The translations under genes and the position numbers were made by a program. Of a DNA stretch of 64,000 bases, positions 11,362-20,336 are shown one piece after another. How positions within the stretch are numbered: position 1 is the stretch's first letter; every line of letters begins with the position of its first letter. The notes under the pieces are model-generated. The model saw only the letters and a list, made by a program, of their open reading frames with translations. It was not told the origin of the DNA and ran no database searches. The stretch lies in contig NZ_JACSKY010000005.1 of the NCBI RefSeq assembly GCF_018617855.1, forward strand, positions 62,001 through 126,000, written 5' to 3'. Source of the stretch: Exiguobacterium qingdaonense. Its GTDB lineage: Bacteria; Bacillota; Bacilli; Exiguobacteriales; Exiguobacteriaceae.

Positions 11362-12389
11362 TAATAACAAGTTAATAATTCTTTCGCCGCTCCCTCGTCT
11401 GTGACGAGAATGATGTTCGGCGTGTGTTTTGCATAGGCGGCAATCGCCTGTGCCTTCGATTTTCCTCCGGCAACCGCGATGACGGTGTCCATGTCATCTA
11501 ACTCTTCAAGTTGGATGCCGACCGTCTTGACGCGATGTACGATTTCACCTTCGGCATTGAAGTAATAACCGAATGCCTCGGCGACGGCGTCATGCCGTTC
11601 AATCATTCGCAGGTGCTCCGGTGATGCATGACGGCGTTTTGCCATCGTTTCTGCCTCACCAATTCCATGTACCACAATTCGCGCCGCTCTAATCATTTCC
11701 AGCACATTTTTTATGCTAGGTTCCTCCACCATCCGATCGAATGTTTCTTGTGACACTTCATCCGGAATATGTAGAAGATGATAGTCTGCGCGGGCCCGGT
11801 CCGCCATGCGTGAACAGACGGTGTTCGCTTGAAGTTCAAGCGTTTCTCCTAGACCTCCACGCGCCGGCACAAAATGCATCGGGCGTTCTTTTTTGTCGGG
11901 CGACATCATCGCCGCGACTGATGCCATCGTCGTACCACCCGTTACCGCAACCACGTTATCATCCGGTGCGAGCCTCGCTTTTAGTTGCGTGACCGCCGCC
12001 CGTCCGATATCACGTTGGACCCAGAATGTCTCATCTGAATCACCCGGTACGATGACGACTTGGCGAACCCCTAACTTTTCTTCGAGTTCTCTTGCCACTT
12101 CTGAGATTCCGAGAAGTTCTCCCATGATCTCGTGCAAGTCCCGTAAGACATTCCTTCCCGTCTCACTGAGGGATATTCCTTGAGTAGCCACATGAAGAAG
12201 ACCGTGATCTTTCAAAAAGTCGACTTCTCGTCTAAGTACCCGTTCGGTCAATCCCAAACTCGTTGCTAGCGTCCTGCGGCCAATCGGCTGCATCAAACGG
12301 ACATAGTGTAAGATATCGTAACGATGTCGGAGCGTATCGAGCAGGTCAGGGACAATTTGCTTCTGAACGTGAATCAGTTGCTGGATCAT
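11361..12389 (-). CDS. cggR: Central glycolytic genes regulator CggR
   Basis: CggR is a SorC/DeoR-type repressor of the gapA operon whose DNA binding is relieved by fructose-1,6-bisphosphate. The 342-residue protein has an N-terminal helix-turn-helix ([20 protein letters not shown] near 37-56) and a C-terminal sugar-phosphate-binding domain with [12 protein letters not shown] near 150. The second ATG (12389) lies about 7 nt after GAGGGGG; the first (12395) is too close. It is the first gene of its operon and its own operator lies upstream, so it is probably autoregulated. Confidence 0.95.
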   Translation of the reverse strand: MIQQLIHVQKQIVPDLLDTLRHRYDILHYVRLMQPIGRRTLATSLGLTERVLRREVDFLKDHGLLHVATQGISLSETGRNVLRDLHEIMGELLGISEVARELEEKLGVRQVVIVPGDSDETFWVQRDIGRAAVTQLKARLAPDDNVVAVTGGTTMASVAAMMSPDKKERPMHFVPARGGLGETLELQANTVCSRMADRARADYHLLHIPDEVSQETFDRMVEEPSIKNVLEMIRAARIVVHGIGEAETMAKRRHASPEHLRMIERHDAVAEAFGYYFNAEGEIVHRVKTVGIQLEELDDMDTVIAVAGGKSKAQAIAAYAKHTPNIILVTDEGAAKELLTCY

Positions 12390-12414
12390 GCTCATACCCC
12401 CTCGACTTTAAGTG

Positions 12415-12452
12415 TGGACAACTTCCGTCCCACTTTTTTATTTGCGTCCCAC
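12415..12452 (-). promoter_or_regulatory. CggR operator-like direct repeat
   Basis: GTGGGACG occurs twice, 19 bp apart, the gene-proximal copy followed by TTGTCC. This resembles the CGGGAC-N6-TGTC tandem half-sites of the B. subtilis CggR operator. It lies downstream of the predicted start site, as expected for a roadblock-type repressor. Confidence 0.7.
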
Positions 12453-12464
12453 CGCTACGAGTTC

Positions 12465-12493
12465 ATCTTATCAATCACTTTTCCGTCTGACAA
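12465..12493 (-). promoter_or_regulatory. SigA promoter of the cggR-gapA operon
   Basis: -35 TTGTCA (12493-12488), 17-bp spacer, -10 TAAGAT (12470-12465). Transcription would start near 12458, immediately ahead of the CggR operator. Confidence 0.75.
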
Positions 12494-12498
12494 CCCCT

Positions 12499-12756
12499 TC
12501 AAACGTTTTTTTTCGATGTAAGCGTATACTTAACAAAATCTTCAACTTTGTTGTCATCATATCGCCCTTGACTGATGACCTCTCCTTCGTGTATAAGAAC
12601 CGGGATCTCAAATAGATACTTCGCCTCTAGCACCTCATCTCCCGTAATGTCGACCTGTACGAGCTCGATCGGATAGTCTTCTCCGAGCCATTCAAGCATG
12701 ACGACCGCCTCGTCACAGAGTGAGCAATTCTCTCGTTTATATAATGTTAGTTTCAT
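12499..12756 (-). CDS. Glutaredoxin/thioredoxin-like small redox protein
   Basis: A ~85-residue thioredoxin-fold protein of the glutaredoxin-like (DUF836) type. The redox motif CSLC lies at residues 11-14 after a short beta strand (MKLTLYKREN), and a cis-proline is in EIPVL near residue 54. It probably acts in cytoplasmic thiol-disulfide exchange; its partner is unknown. The ATG at 12756 follows AAGGGTG and lies five bases after the rpoN stop, so it is the second gene of that operon. The cggR promoter lies just past its 3' end. Confidence 0.8.
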   Translation of the reverse strand: MKLTLYKRENCSLCDEAVVMLEWLGEDYPIELVQVDITGDEVLEAKYLFEIPVLIHEGEVISQGRYDDNKVEDFVKYTLTSKKNV

Positions 12757-12761
12757 CTGAA

Positions 12762-13907
12762 TCACCCTTTCCATAACTGATGTTCACGTTCACGGGAGTT
12801 TCCGAAACCAAGCTCTTCCCGGTAGTTCGTCACGGTCCGTCTCGTCACTTGATAGCCGTATCGGGCCAGCTCAAGGGCGAGCGCTCGATCACTCCGCGGT
12901 GCCGCCTCTCGTTGAATCAGTTCTGCCAACTTCCGTTTAATCATAAACGGGGAGTGGCCATGACTCGTCGAGCGGACGAAGAAATGTCTCCACTCCATGA
13001 TGCCGCTCTCGGTACTTGCGAACTTTCCTTGGATGGCACGACCGACCGTCGATTCATGTTTGCGAATCAAGTGTGCGACGGTCCGACGGGTCAGCGGATT
13101 GAGTACGAGTTCCCCTTCCAGCCACTCTGTCTGACGCGCCTCGATGACGGACCAAATCTCTCGTAATGTCTCATTTCGCATCGAGAGGGACGTCATCCAC
13201 CACTTCGCTTCTCGGTCGTCTCCCACACGCGACTCATCAAGTTGTGGACTGAGCCATGTCGTGGCAAGCTTTCCGTTTTCAAGGCGCACCTCGACTTCCG
13301 GGAAGACGTTCCCCGTTTCTTCATATAATAAAGGACGCTTCGGAAGCGTTGCGATAATCCGCTCCAGACGGGTCAGTTCTTCTTCTGAAATCGCGAGAGC
13401 TTCTACTATCATCTCGTGTCCCATCCCACTCTCGATTGCATCGAACACATCGACGACGCGTGGGTCTTCCTGTTCGATCGCATGTCGATATTGACACTCC
13501 CGTTCCGTCCTCGCACCGATCCCCGTCGGCTCAAGAAACAGCAAGGCTCGTCTAGCCTGTTCGATTCGCATAGGATCGACTCCGAGGCGTTTCGCCAACA
13601 CCTCGTCCGTGTCGGGCAATAACCCTCGATGGTCAAGTAACAGGACGAGCTGTCGTCGAAGCTCCTTCTCCGACTCGCTCCCGCTCCCCTCGTGAATCTG
13701 TATGAACAGACTTTCTTCAAACGCACTTGCCGCATCCACAACCCATCCGAGATCCCCACTCCCAAGATGAATGTTCTCATTATGTCGCGCGAGTCGTGCC
13801 AGTCGGAACGTCAGCGCGAGACGATCTGCCTCAAGGACCGGTAGCCGTTGCACAAGGTCTTGCGTCATCTGTTGCTGCTGGACTTGCTTTTGCTCTTGCC
13901 GTTGCAT
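12762..13907 (-). CDS. rpoN: RNA polymerase sigma-54 factor (SigL/RpoN)
   Basis: Sigma-54 directs RNA polymerase to -24/-12 promoters that need an ATP-dependent enhancer-binding activator. The 381-residue protein has a short Gln-rich region I at the N-terminus, a core-binding region, and the RpoN box RRTVTNYREELG near residue 360. It is shorter than B. subtilis SigL (~436 residues), mostly through a compact region I/II. A strong GAGGGGGGA site precedes the ATG. No activator gene and no clear -24/-12 promoter is in this window, so its regulon lies elsewhere. Confidence 0.93.
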   Translation of the reverse strand: MQRQEQKQVQQQQMTQDLVQRLPVLEADRLALTFRLARLARHNENIHLGSGDLGWVVDAASAFEESLFIQIHEGSGSESEKELRRQLVLLLDHRGLLPDTDEVLAKRLGVDPMRIEQARRALLFLEPTGIGARTERECQYRHAIEQEDPRVVDVFDAIESGMGHEMIVEALAISEEELTRLERIIATLPKRPLLYEETGNVFPEVEVRLENGKLATTWLSPQLDESRVGDDREAKWWMTSLSMRNETLREIWSVIEARQTEWLEGELVLNPLTRRTVAHLIRKHESTVGRAIQGKFASTESGIMEWRHFFVRSTSHGHSPFMIKRKLAELIQREAAPRSDRALALELARYGYQVTRRTVTNYREELGFGNSREREHQLWKG

Positions 13908-13979
13908 CGTTCTCCCCCCTCTTTCTACATTTTAACGGACTCCAATCATCCATACATGAAAAAAGGTTAGATGACAGGA

Positions 13980-14008
13980 TTGCTTTTTCAATAAAACAAA
14001 TGTATAAT
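13980..14008 (+). promoter_or_regulatory. Promoter of the tRNA-Arg gene
   Basis: -35 TTGCTT, 17-bp spacer and a perfect -10 TATAAT at 14003-14008, about 20 bp before the tRNA. Confidence 0.8.
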
Positions 14009-14027
14009 AAATTCGTGTCACACACAT

Positions 14028-14100
14028 GCACCCGTAGCTCAGGGGATAGAGCACTGGTTTCCGGTGCCAGGTGTCGGGAGTTCGAATCTCTCCGGGTGTA
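14028..14100 (+). tRNA. tRNA-Arg (anticodon CCG)
   Basis: A complete cloverleaf is readable. The acceptor stem is GCACCCG/CGGGTGT (terminal G-U), the anticodon stem CTGGT/GCCAG encloses loop TTCCGGT, and the T-loop is TTCGAAT. The anticodon CCG reads arginine CGG codons. CCA is not encoded. It has its own promoter and terminator and stands alone, a common landing site for acquired DNA. Confidence 0.95.
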
Positions 14101-14112
14101 TCAATTAAAATG

Positions 14113-14150
14113 GACGAGGACCTTACGAGGTCTTCGTCTTTTTTGTTTTT
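14113..14150 (+). terminator. Terminator of tRNA-Arg
   Basis: Stem GACGAGGACC/GGTCTTCGTC (one wobble) with a TTACGA loop and a long T-run. Confidence 0.9.
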
Positions 14151-14235
14151 CTAATTCCATTTTAAACCATCATGATTTCAGTTATTCTTAATATAGTATA
14201 TTTAAGTAAATTAATCGGAAAAGAGGTGTCACCTA

Positions 14236-16131
14236 GTGGCTCATGCTGTTCCCGAAACGATTCGTTCTTCTGCAACGGCTGGAGAGCGTCTCGTCTTTCG
14301 TACGTTGAAACGTTACCTCCCGGATGATTACATTATATATTATGAACCTAACATACACGGACGAAAGCCGGATTTCGTCATTATCGGTCCCGATTTAGGA
14401 CTAATCGTTTTAGAGGTGAAAGATTATACTCGTTCTACTCTCTACCAACTGAATCATGAAGAATGGATTATCACTCCTACAAACGGATCTCAAAAACAAA
14501 TAAAGAGTCCATTTCTACAGGCTCGCGAAAATATGTTTAAACTGACAGATGTATTAAAACGAGATCAAAACTTGATTCAGCACGAAGGGAAATACGCGAC
14601 GACATTAAAATTCCCTTATGGTTCAGGCGTAATTTTTACGCGATTAACACAAGATGACTGCATCAATTATGGCTTGTATCAAGTCATTGACCCTTGTTTC
14701 TCGCTCATGCGAGATGAAATCAACCCTGAGGACCCACAATTCTCAGAGGAAATCCTCATCGAAAAAATTCTGAATATGTTCACTGTCCCTTATCGTCTGC
14801 GAGAACCACTCACTGGAGAAGAAATAGATGCAATCCGTTATCATCTATTCCCAGAAGTTCGAATCAGCGCAGAATTTAAAAAAGTCACACCTTATCAAGA
14901 CCAACTTTTACTATCTCTTCACAACATCCGAGCGATGGACTTACATCAAGAAAACTTGGCCAAACAACTCGGTGATCAAAATCGATTGATTCGAGGTGTT
15001 GCTGGTAGTGGAAAGACTCTCATATTAGCGAGTCGCGCCAAACTATTATCAAAACAACATCCTGAATGGAAGATTTTAATTCTATGTTACAATATCTCAC
15101 TAGCCCGTTTTATCGAACAGATGGTGCAACAAATGATGTTAGAGCCGGATGACTTATTCGATTTTGACCCTCGTATGAAACGCAAAAGTCATTTGATTGA
15201 AGTTCGAAATTTTCATGCCTGGCTACAGAATGATTTACACATCTCGGAAAGGAAAATCCCGGCGACTCTTGAAAAGCTAAGAAAACGAGAAATCATTTTT
15301 CCGACTTACGATGCCATTTTGATTGATGAAGGACAAGACTTCGAACCCGAATGGCTCGAACTCGCAAGCGAGGTCTTAAATCCAGATACGAAATCGCTCC
15401 TACTCGTTGAAGATCGAGCACAGTCCATATATAAACGTAAACGTAGCTATGTACAGGATACTGGTCTTGATTTCCGAGGAAGATCAAAAATTTTAAATAT
15501 AAACTATCGCAACACATCTCAAATCGTATCATTCGCTTGGTCGTTTTATCAGTCGAACTCCTCTTTAAAAGATAAAGTCGTGACGAAGGAGTTAGATGGC
15601 GAAATCATTGCTCCACAGAGTACACTTCGAAAAGGGCCTGAACCAGCCATTATTAAATGTGATCATTTCTTCAAAGAAGCAGATCTCGTTGCTCGGCAAA
15701 TTAAAAAGTTACATGAAGAGAGAAATGTCCCTTATTCTGAAATGTTGATCCTCTATCGCGTCCAAAAGTTTTCAACGATGCATTACGTCGACACTTTACA
15801 ACGAGCATTAAACTATTATGATATCGAGCACTTTTGGATTACAGAGAGCAGTGAAACGAAACGTACTTTCTCAAAAGATGATCAAAGCGTCAAAATCAGT
15901 ACGATCGACAGCAGTAAAGGTCTTGATTTTCAAGCAGTTTTTATTGTCAATGTTGATAATATGCCTTTTAAATATGAAGAAGATGTCGAGCGCGAAGTTT
16001 CTCTCCTTTATATTGGGATGACACGCGCTAAAGAGTATCTCTTCCTATCCTATTCAGGCAACTCCAGCTTCACCCGTTATTTTGAATCAAGTCAGATTGT
16101 CATGTCGGCTCGCTCTAAATTAAATGGATAA
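14236..16131 (+). CDS. NERD nuclease-domain SF1 helicase
   Basis: A 631-residue protein joining an N-terminal NERD (nuclease-related) domain to a UvrD/Rep-like superfamily 1 helicase. The NERD domain (residues ~15-130) keeps PDFVIIG and LEVKDY, the Asp and Glu-x-Lys of a restriction-like nuclease. Helicase motifs follow in order: GVAGSGKT near 254, DEGQDF near 363, YRNTSQI near 425, STIDSSKGLDF near 555 and YIGMTRAKE near 595. All look intact. The GTG start has AGAGGTG upstream. The gene is clearly more AT-rich than its neighbours and stands alone after a tRNA, suggesting acquisition. A role in DNA repair or phage defence is inference. Confidence 0.85.
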   Translation: MAHAVPETIRSSATAGERLVFRTLKRYLPDDYIIYYEPNIHGRKPDFVIIGPDLGLIVLEVKDYTRSTLYQLNHEEWIITPTNGSQKQIKSPFLQARENMFKLTDVLKRDQNLIQHEGKYATTLKFPYGSGVIFTRLTQDDCINYGLYQVIDPCFSLMRDEINPEDPQFSEEILIEKILNMFTVPYRLREPLTGEEIDAIRYHLFPEVRISAEFKKVTPYQDQLLLSLHNIRAMDLHQENLAKQLGDQNRLIRGVAGSGKTLILASRAKLLSKQHPEWKILILCYNISLARFIEQMVQQMMLEPDDLFDFDPRMKRKSHLIEVRNFHAWLQNDLHISERKIPATLEKLRKREIIFPTYDAILIDEGQDFEPEWLELASEVLNPDTKSLLLVEDRAQSIYKRKRSYVQDTGLDFRGRSKILNINYRNTSQIVSFAWSFYQSNSSLKDKVVTKELDGEIIAPQSTLRKGPEPAIIKCDHFFKEADLVARQIKKLHEERNVPYSEMLILYRVQKFSTMHYVDTLQRALNYYDIEHFWITESSETKRTFSKDDQSVKISTIDSSKGLDFQAVFIVNVDNMPFKYEEDVEREVSLLYIGMTRAKEYLFLSYSGNSSFTRYFESSQIVMSARSKLNG

Positions 16132-16194
16132 CGTCAGCACTTGAGACGTTTTACACATTATGTGTTGTGGAAAAAGCAGTGGAAAGGGTTTCTG

Positions 16195-16211
16195 TTTGAC
16201 CAACATTGACT
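16195..16211 (+). promoter_or_regulatory. CtsR operator-like site at clpP
   Basis: Read on the minus strand, AGTCAAT-GTT-GGTCAAA matches the CtsR heptad repeat RGTCAAA-N3-RGTCAAA. It overlaps the -35 element of the clpP promoter, so CtsR would repress clpP outside stress. Confidence 0.75.
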
Positions 16212-16224
16212 ATACAGGTATGAT
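16196..16224 (+). promoter_or_regulatory. SigA promoter of clpP
   Basis: -35 TTGACC (16196-16201), 17-bp spacer, -10 TATGAT (16219-16224). Confidence 0.8.
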
Positions 16225-16257
16225 GAAATTACAACCTACATAAAGGAGGCAGATTCA

Positions 16258-16833
16258 ATGTTAATTCCAACAGTTATCGAACAGACAGGCCGTGGGGAGC
16301 GCGCGTATGACATCTATTCACGCTTGCTCAAAGACCGTATCATCCTTCTCGGAAGTGCGATTGACGACAACGTCGCGAACTCGATTGTCGCACAGCTCCT
16401 CTTCCTCGCAGCTGAGGACCCGGAGAAGGACATCTCGCTCTACATCAACAGCCCAGGTGGTTCGATCACAGCGGGTATGGCGATTTATGACACGATGAAT
16501 TTCATCAAGCCGAACGTGTCGACGATTTGTATCGGAATGGCCGCATCGATGGGTGCCTTCTTGCTCCAAGCCGGTGAAAAAGGAAAACGCTTCGCACTAC
16601 CGAACGCGGAAATCATGATTCACCAACCACTCGGCGGCACACAAGGTCAAGCGTCAGACATTAAGATTCACGCAGAACGCATCATCAAAATGCGTGAGAA
16701 GTTAAACCAAATCATGGCAGACAACACTGGACAGCCACTCGAAGTCATCGAGCGCGATACAGAGCGTGACTACTTCATGGCAGCTGATCAGGCGAAAGAC
16801 TACGGTCTCATCGACAAAGTCATGTCACGTTAA
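16258..16833 (+). CDS. clpP: ATP-dependent Clp protease proteolytic subunit
   Basis: ClpP forms a tetradecameric serine protease barrel that degrades proteins fed by Clp ATPases, central to stress tolerance and competence control. The 191-residue protein has the catalytic Ser in GMAASMGAF near residue 97 and His in MIHQPLGG near 122. The third triad member, an Asp, is expected near 170. AAGGAGG lies 9 nt before the ATG. It is monocistronic with a bidirectional terminator. A CtsR-type operator overlaps the promoter, indicating heat-shock control. Confidence 0.98.
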   Translation: MLIPTVIEQTGRGERAYDIYSRLLKDRIILLGSAIDDNVANSIVAQLLFLAAEDPEKDISLYINSPGGSITAGMAIYDTMNFIKPNVSTICIGMAASMGAFLLQAGEKGKRFALPNAEIMIHQPLGGTQGQASDIKIHAERIIKMREKLNQIMADNTGQPLEVIERDTERDYFMAADQAKDYGLIDKVMSR

Positions 16834-16835
16834 TC

Positions 16836-16874
16836 AAAAGACGTTTCCCGATTAAAATTGGGAAACGTCTTTTT
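16836..16874. terminator. Bidirectional terminator between clpP and the 16894 gene
   Basis: Long stem AAAAGACGTTTCCC/GGGAAACGTCTTTTT with a ten-base loop. The A and T runs allow it to stop transcription from both converging genes. Confidence 0.92.
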
Positions 16875-16893
16875 CATTCCGTTGACTCTCCCC

Positions 16894-17328
16894 TCATTCA
16901 ACGACTCGAATCCCGAACACGTACCGACTGTCGCCTTGCCCCCACTCACCACCGACCTCATAGAGATAGATACCAGGCTCGTTCGGCACGACATGCTCGG
17001 CTTCGACGAGCTCCCCGTCCTCGATTCGATGAAAACTCGATGTCATCGGTTCGGCATGATAGACGACGTCGATTCGGTCTCCGGGCTTGACCGTGATCAG
17101 TTGCAGCTCATCCGCTTCCGGCAATCCGTAGTCGGCACACGTCGCTCGTTCGCCTGACTCCCAACAATACGTCGACTGTTCCACTTCCGCAGACATCGAA
17201 CCGACCCGAACCGTCGGGAGTGGCGGTTTGACCTCATCTGGTCCAATCAACATCGATACGGCGAGCAGGCTTCCCACACCGACTAGAACGATCATCATGA
17301 TGATCCATACACGTCGATTTCGTTTCAC
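16894..17328 (-). CDS. Membrane-anchored extracytoplasmic protein, unknown function
   Basis: A 144-residue protein that I do not recognise. A basic N-terminus (MKRNRR) and a hydrophobic segment (residues 7-29) form a signal anchor. The remainder looks extracytoplasmic, with two cysteines in TYCWESGERATC (near 54-64) that may form a disulfide, and a C-terminal beta-rich part ending in an Ig-like YLYEVGGEW stretch. The GTG start has AAAGGAG 8 nt upstream. It is monocistronic and converges on clpP. Confidence 0.7.
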   Translation of the reverse strand: MKRNRRVWIIMMIVLVGVGSLLAVSMLIGPDEVKPPLPTVRVGSMSAEVEQSTYCWESGERATCADYGLPEADELQLITVKPGDRIDVVYHAEPMTSSFHRIEDGELVEAEHVVPNEPGIYLYEVGGEWGQGDSRYVFGIRVVE

Positions 17329-17384
17329 GGTCTCATCTCCTTTTTTGACTCATTCCCCGTCCAGGCGCGAAATTCCTACCATTC

Positions 17385-17410
17385 AAAAAAAAGACCCACT
17401 TCCGTGAGTC
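17385..17410 (-). terminator. Terminator of the UPF0316 gene
   Basis: Stem GACTCAC/GTGGGTC (one wobble) with a GGAA loop and a run of eight T on the minus strand. Confidence 0.9.
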
Positions 17411-17417
17411 TTGTGCA

Positions 17418-17942
17418 TCATTTCGGACGTCGTAGCCCTTTCATCATATAGCCGCCCTTGAAATCAATCGGGTCAAATGCGACAAGAAATGCTTTCGGTT
17501 CGTGCTTCTCAACGAGTTCACGCAACTCTTTCATCCGTGTCCGCGCCGCCAGTACATCGAGACGATAACGAACCCCGTCCCGTCCTTGACCTTGATAGTG
17601 CGTGACGCCGTAACCGTTGTCGCGCATCTGCTGGATGAGTTCAGCCGGGTATTCTTTCGTGTGGACTTGAATCATGTTGTATCCAATCGCCAGTTTGCGT
17701 TCGACGAAACCACCAAGTAAAATCCCGAGTCCGAAACCGACCGCATACACAATCATACCGACCGTCGTCAAATCTTGGAACACGATGCCGAGTGCGAAGA
17801 TGTAGATGAGCGTTTCAAGTGTCCCAAACATCGCTGCAATCATCGTCTTTCCTTTAACAAGCATAATCGTTCGAAGGGTCAGAACCGGTACGAAGATTAA
17901 TTGTAACAGTAAAATAAGTAGCAATTGACTTGCTTGTCCCAT
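17418..17942 (-). CDS. UPF0316 family membrane protein (YebE-like, DUF5698/DUF2179)
   Basis: A 174-residue membrane protein of the UPF0316 family. Three hydrophobic helices occupy residues ~5-90 (LLILLLQLIFVPVLTLRT in the first). A soluble C-terminal DUF2179-like domain follows, related to the C-terminal part of the two YitT-family proteins in this window. GAGGAGG precedes the ATG at 17942; the in-frame ATG at 18002 has no such site. Function unknown. It has its own terminator. Confidence 0.85.
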   Translation of the reverse strand: MGQASQLLLILLLQLIFVPVLTLRTIMLVKGKTMIAAMFGTLETLIYIFALGIVFQDLTTVGMIVYAVGFGLGILLGGFVERKLAIGYNMIQVHTKEYPAELIQQMRDNGYGVTHYQGQGRDGVRYRLDVLAARTRMKELRELVEKHEPKAFLVAFDPIDFKGGYMMKGLRRPK

Positions 17943-18003
17943 ACTTTTGCCCTCCTCTTCGTTCAGTACTTCAACTATTCCAAATTTCTGAGAGAGATGC
18001 AAC

Positions 18004-18028
18004 TAAAAAAGGCTGACCGCAGTCAACC
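18004..18028 (-). terminator. Terminator of the ribbon-helix-helix gene
   Basis: Stem GGTTGAC/GTCAGCC with a four-base loop followed by six T on the minus strand. Confidence 0.85.
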
Positions 18029-18034
18029 TTTCAC

Positions 18035-18271
18035 TTAGTTATCTAGATTCTTGACGCTCGTGAGCAACTCGTAGTCTTTACGAATGACTTCGTAGATTGC
18101 ATTTTTATCCCCGTTCAACAACTCTTCAGCACGAAGTTGGTTCAAGAAGAGGCTCGTCGCGAACGTGACGAGGGCGCTTTTCGGAATCCCGATCTCTTTT
18201 GCACGCTCTGTGATGACTTGGTCGAGCTTTGCGTCAATCGTGAGCGATAATCTTTTCTTTTCATTCGACAT
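18035..18271 (-). CDS. Small ribbon-helix-helix-like DNA-binding protein
   Basis: A 78-residue protein whose first 45 residues look like a CopG/Arc ribbon-helix-helix: a short strand (KRLSLTIDAKL) followed by two helices separated by GIPKSALV. Such proteins bind DNA as dimers. No toxin or partner gene is adjacent, so it is probably a stand-alone regulator rather than an antitoxin. AAAGGAG lies 10 nt before the ATG, and a near-consensus promoter lies upstream. The target is unknown. Confidence 0.7.
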   Translation of the reverse strand: MSNEKKRLSLTIDAKLDQVITERAKEIGIPKSALVTFATSLFLNQLRAEELLNGDKNAIYEVIRKDYELLTSVKNLDN

Positions 18272-18323
18272 AATGATGAAGCTCCTTTAATTCACATTTC
18301 ATAAAACCTATACACAATTGCTT

Positions 18324-18352
18324 ATTATATAGGAAGAATGGTTTTGGTGCAA
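18324..18352 (-). promoter_or_regulatory. SigA promoter of the ribbon-helix-helix gene
   Basis: -35 TTGCAC (18352-18347), 17-bp spacer, perfect -10 TATAAT (18329-18324), just after the whiA stop codon. Confidence 0.8.
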
Positions 18353-18357
18353 CCGCA

Positions 18358-19311
18358 TCACGAAGAGGCGATCTCGTCACCGCTGCGCACACGCTCGGCA
18401 ATCTGATCGATTTTACGAAGTCTATGGTTGATCCCAGATTTCGAAATCGGACCAGACTCGAGCATTTCCCCGAGCTCCTGTAGGGACACGTCTTGATGCG
18501 TGACACGAAGTTCAGCGATCTCCCGCAATTTTTTCGGCAACACCTCAAGTCCGACCGTACGCTCCAAAAATTTAATATTCTCGACTTGACGCAATGCCGC
18601 CCCGACCGTCTTGTTCAAATTGGCCGTCTCACAGTTGACGAGGCGGTTGACAGAGTTGCGCATGTCTTTGATGATTCGTGCGTCTTCAAATTCCAACATC
18701 CCGCGTGTCGCACCGATCAACTTGAGGAAGTCAGAAATCTTCTCGCTCTCCTTCATATAAAGGATATGCCCTTTCTTTCGTTCGAGCGCCTTTGCGTTCA
18801 AATCAAACCGGTTCGCCAAATCACGTAGCGCCTGGTTATGGTTTTCGTACAGACTATAGATTTCGAGGTGATACGACGATGTCTTCGGATGGTTGATCGA
18901 CCCGCCCGCGAGGAAGGCGCCACGCAAGTAGGCACGTGCCAGATTCTCATCCCGTGTCATATCTGAGTTCAGTGTCCGGATCATCTCATACTGTTCTCCG
19001 AGGATCTCAAGGTCCCGAAGCATCGTCTCTGCGTGCTGTGACACCCGTACGATATAGACGTTGTTTTTCTTCAAACGCATTTTCTTCCGCACGAACAAGT
19101 CTAACGGATGGTCATATAGACGTTTCATCAACGAATACATCCGCCGGGCGATCGAGGCATTCTCTGTCGAAACGTCTAGGGTCATGCCTCGTCCAAGGGC
19201 GAGCGAGATGACTCCGTTCATCCGGACGAGTGCCGACAGTTCCGCCTTCGCTTCTGCGTCGTTCACTTCGAGTTGTGTCAATTCTTTCTTCACGTCTGAT
19301 GCAAAGCTCAT
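18358..19311 (-). CDS. whiA: WhiA sporulation/division regulator-like DNA-binding protein
   Basis: WhiA combines a degenerate LAGLIDADG homing-endonuclease-like N-terminal domain with a C-terminal helix-turn-helix and in Bacillus affects cell division and chromosome segregation. The 317-residue protein has [12 protein letters not shown] near residue 130 (the endonuclease-derived core) and the HTH region [21 protein letters not shown] near 275-295. It is the third gene of rapZ-yvcK-whiA, the standard Firmicutes order. AGGAGG lies before the ATG at 19311. Confidence 0.96.
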   Translation of the reverse strand: MSFASDVKKELTQLEVNDAEAKAELSALVRMNGVISLALGRGMTLDVSTENASIARRMYSLMKRLYDHPLDLFVRKKMRLKKNNVYIVRVSQHAETMLRDLEILGEQYEMIRTLNSDMTRDENLARAYLRGAFLAGGSINHPKTSSYHLEIYSLYENHNQALRDLANRFDLNAKALERKKGHILYMKESEKISDFLKLIGATRGMLEFEDARIIKDMRNSVNRLVNCETANLNKTVGAALRQVENIKFLERTVGLEVLPKKLREIAELRVTHQDVSLQELGEMLESGPISKSGINHRLRKIDQIAERVRSGDEIASS

Positions 19312-19339
19312 CGATTCCCCCTCCTTTCTTTCACAATCT

Positions 19340-20335
19340 TTATTTCAATTCCAGTTCTTGAAACGACCTAGGTTTCTTGATTCGGAGCACCCGCTGCATA
19401 ACAAGTCCGGCGATGGCGTCGGAGTCGTGACGGATGTAATCCCGGTTATAGTCGACGATGTCTCCAGCGAGCACGTTCGTCCCATAGTTTCGAAGCTTCT
19501 TCCTGTCGAAGCGGACCTCTTCGGATCCGTCCTCCCGGTAGCGCTCTAAATATTCTTCTTCGATCGGCTCATTGTTGACGACAATCGTATCAATCGACGC
19601 CTTTTCAAGATAGGATTCAATGACCTTCAAGTGCTTCATCGCGTCATATCCCTTCGTCTCACCCGGTTGCGTCATGACGTTGCAAATATAGACGACCGGG
19701 ACTTTCGAACGGGTAATCGCCTCCCGGACTGCCGGGATGAGAAGATTCGGGATGATGCTCGTATAGAGACTTCCCGGACCGAGTACGATGACGTCCGCCG
19801 CTTCAATCGCCTCGACGACTCCCGGAGCCGGCTTGATACCGTCCTCGAGCAGAAACAATCGTTTGATCGGCTGCTCATGGAGTGGAATTTTGGATTCTCC
19901 TTTGACGATCGTGCCGTCCTCGAACTCGGCCGCGAGGGTCATAAGTGTCTCAGTGACCGGCAAGACCTTCCCTTGCGCGTTCAAGAGCTGTGACATGACG
20001 TCGATTGCTTTCACGAACGAACCCTCACAAATATGAGTCGCCGCTGTAAGCATCAAGTTTCCGAGCGAATGTCCTTCCAAGCCGTAACCTGTGTCGAAGC
20101 GGTATTGCAAAATTTTGTCCATCAGCGGCTCGACTTCCGATAGAGCGAGGATGACGTTGCGGATGTCCCCCGGGGGTAACATATGAAACTCATCGCGCAG
20201 ACGTCCCGAGCTTCCACCATCGTCTCCGACCGTGACGATCGCTGTGATATCGAGCGGATAATGTTTCAAGCCACGGACGAGGGTGGACAATCCGGTCCCT
20301 CCACCGATGGCGACTACTTTCCGGTCTCGTCTCAT
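19340..20335 (-). CDS. yvcK: Gluconeogenesis factor YvcK/GlmR
   Basis: YvcK (GlmR) is a UDP-sugar-binding protein of the CofD-like family. It supports growth on gluconeogenic substrates and helps direct carbon to cell-wall precursors. The 331-residue protein starts with the nucleotide-binding [18 protein letters not shown] and has [11 protein letters not shown] near residue 38 and [15 protein letters not shown] near 190. It begins one base after the rapZ stop codon with AAGGAG upstream, so it is translationally coupled to rapZ. Confidence 0.96.
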   Translation of the reverse strand: MRRDRKVVAIGGGTGLSTLVRGLKHYPLDITAIVTVGDDGGSSGRLRDEFHMLPPGDIRNVILALSEVEPLMDKILQYRFDTGYGLEGHSLGNLMLTAATHICEGSFVKAIDVMSQLLNAQGKVLPVTETLMTLAAEFEDGTIVKGESKIPLHEQPIKRLFLLEDGIKPAPGVVEAIEAADVIVLGPGSLYTSIIPNLLIPAVREAITRSKVPVVYICNVMTQPGETKGYDAMKHLKVIESYLEKASIDTIVVNNEPIEEEYLERYREDGSEEVRFDRKKLRNYGTNVLAGDIVDYNRDYIRHDSDAIAGLVMQRVLRIKKPRSFQELELK

Positions 20336-20336
20336 G

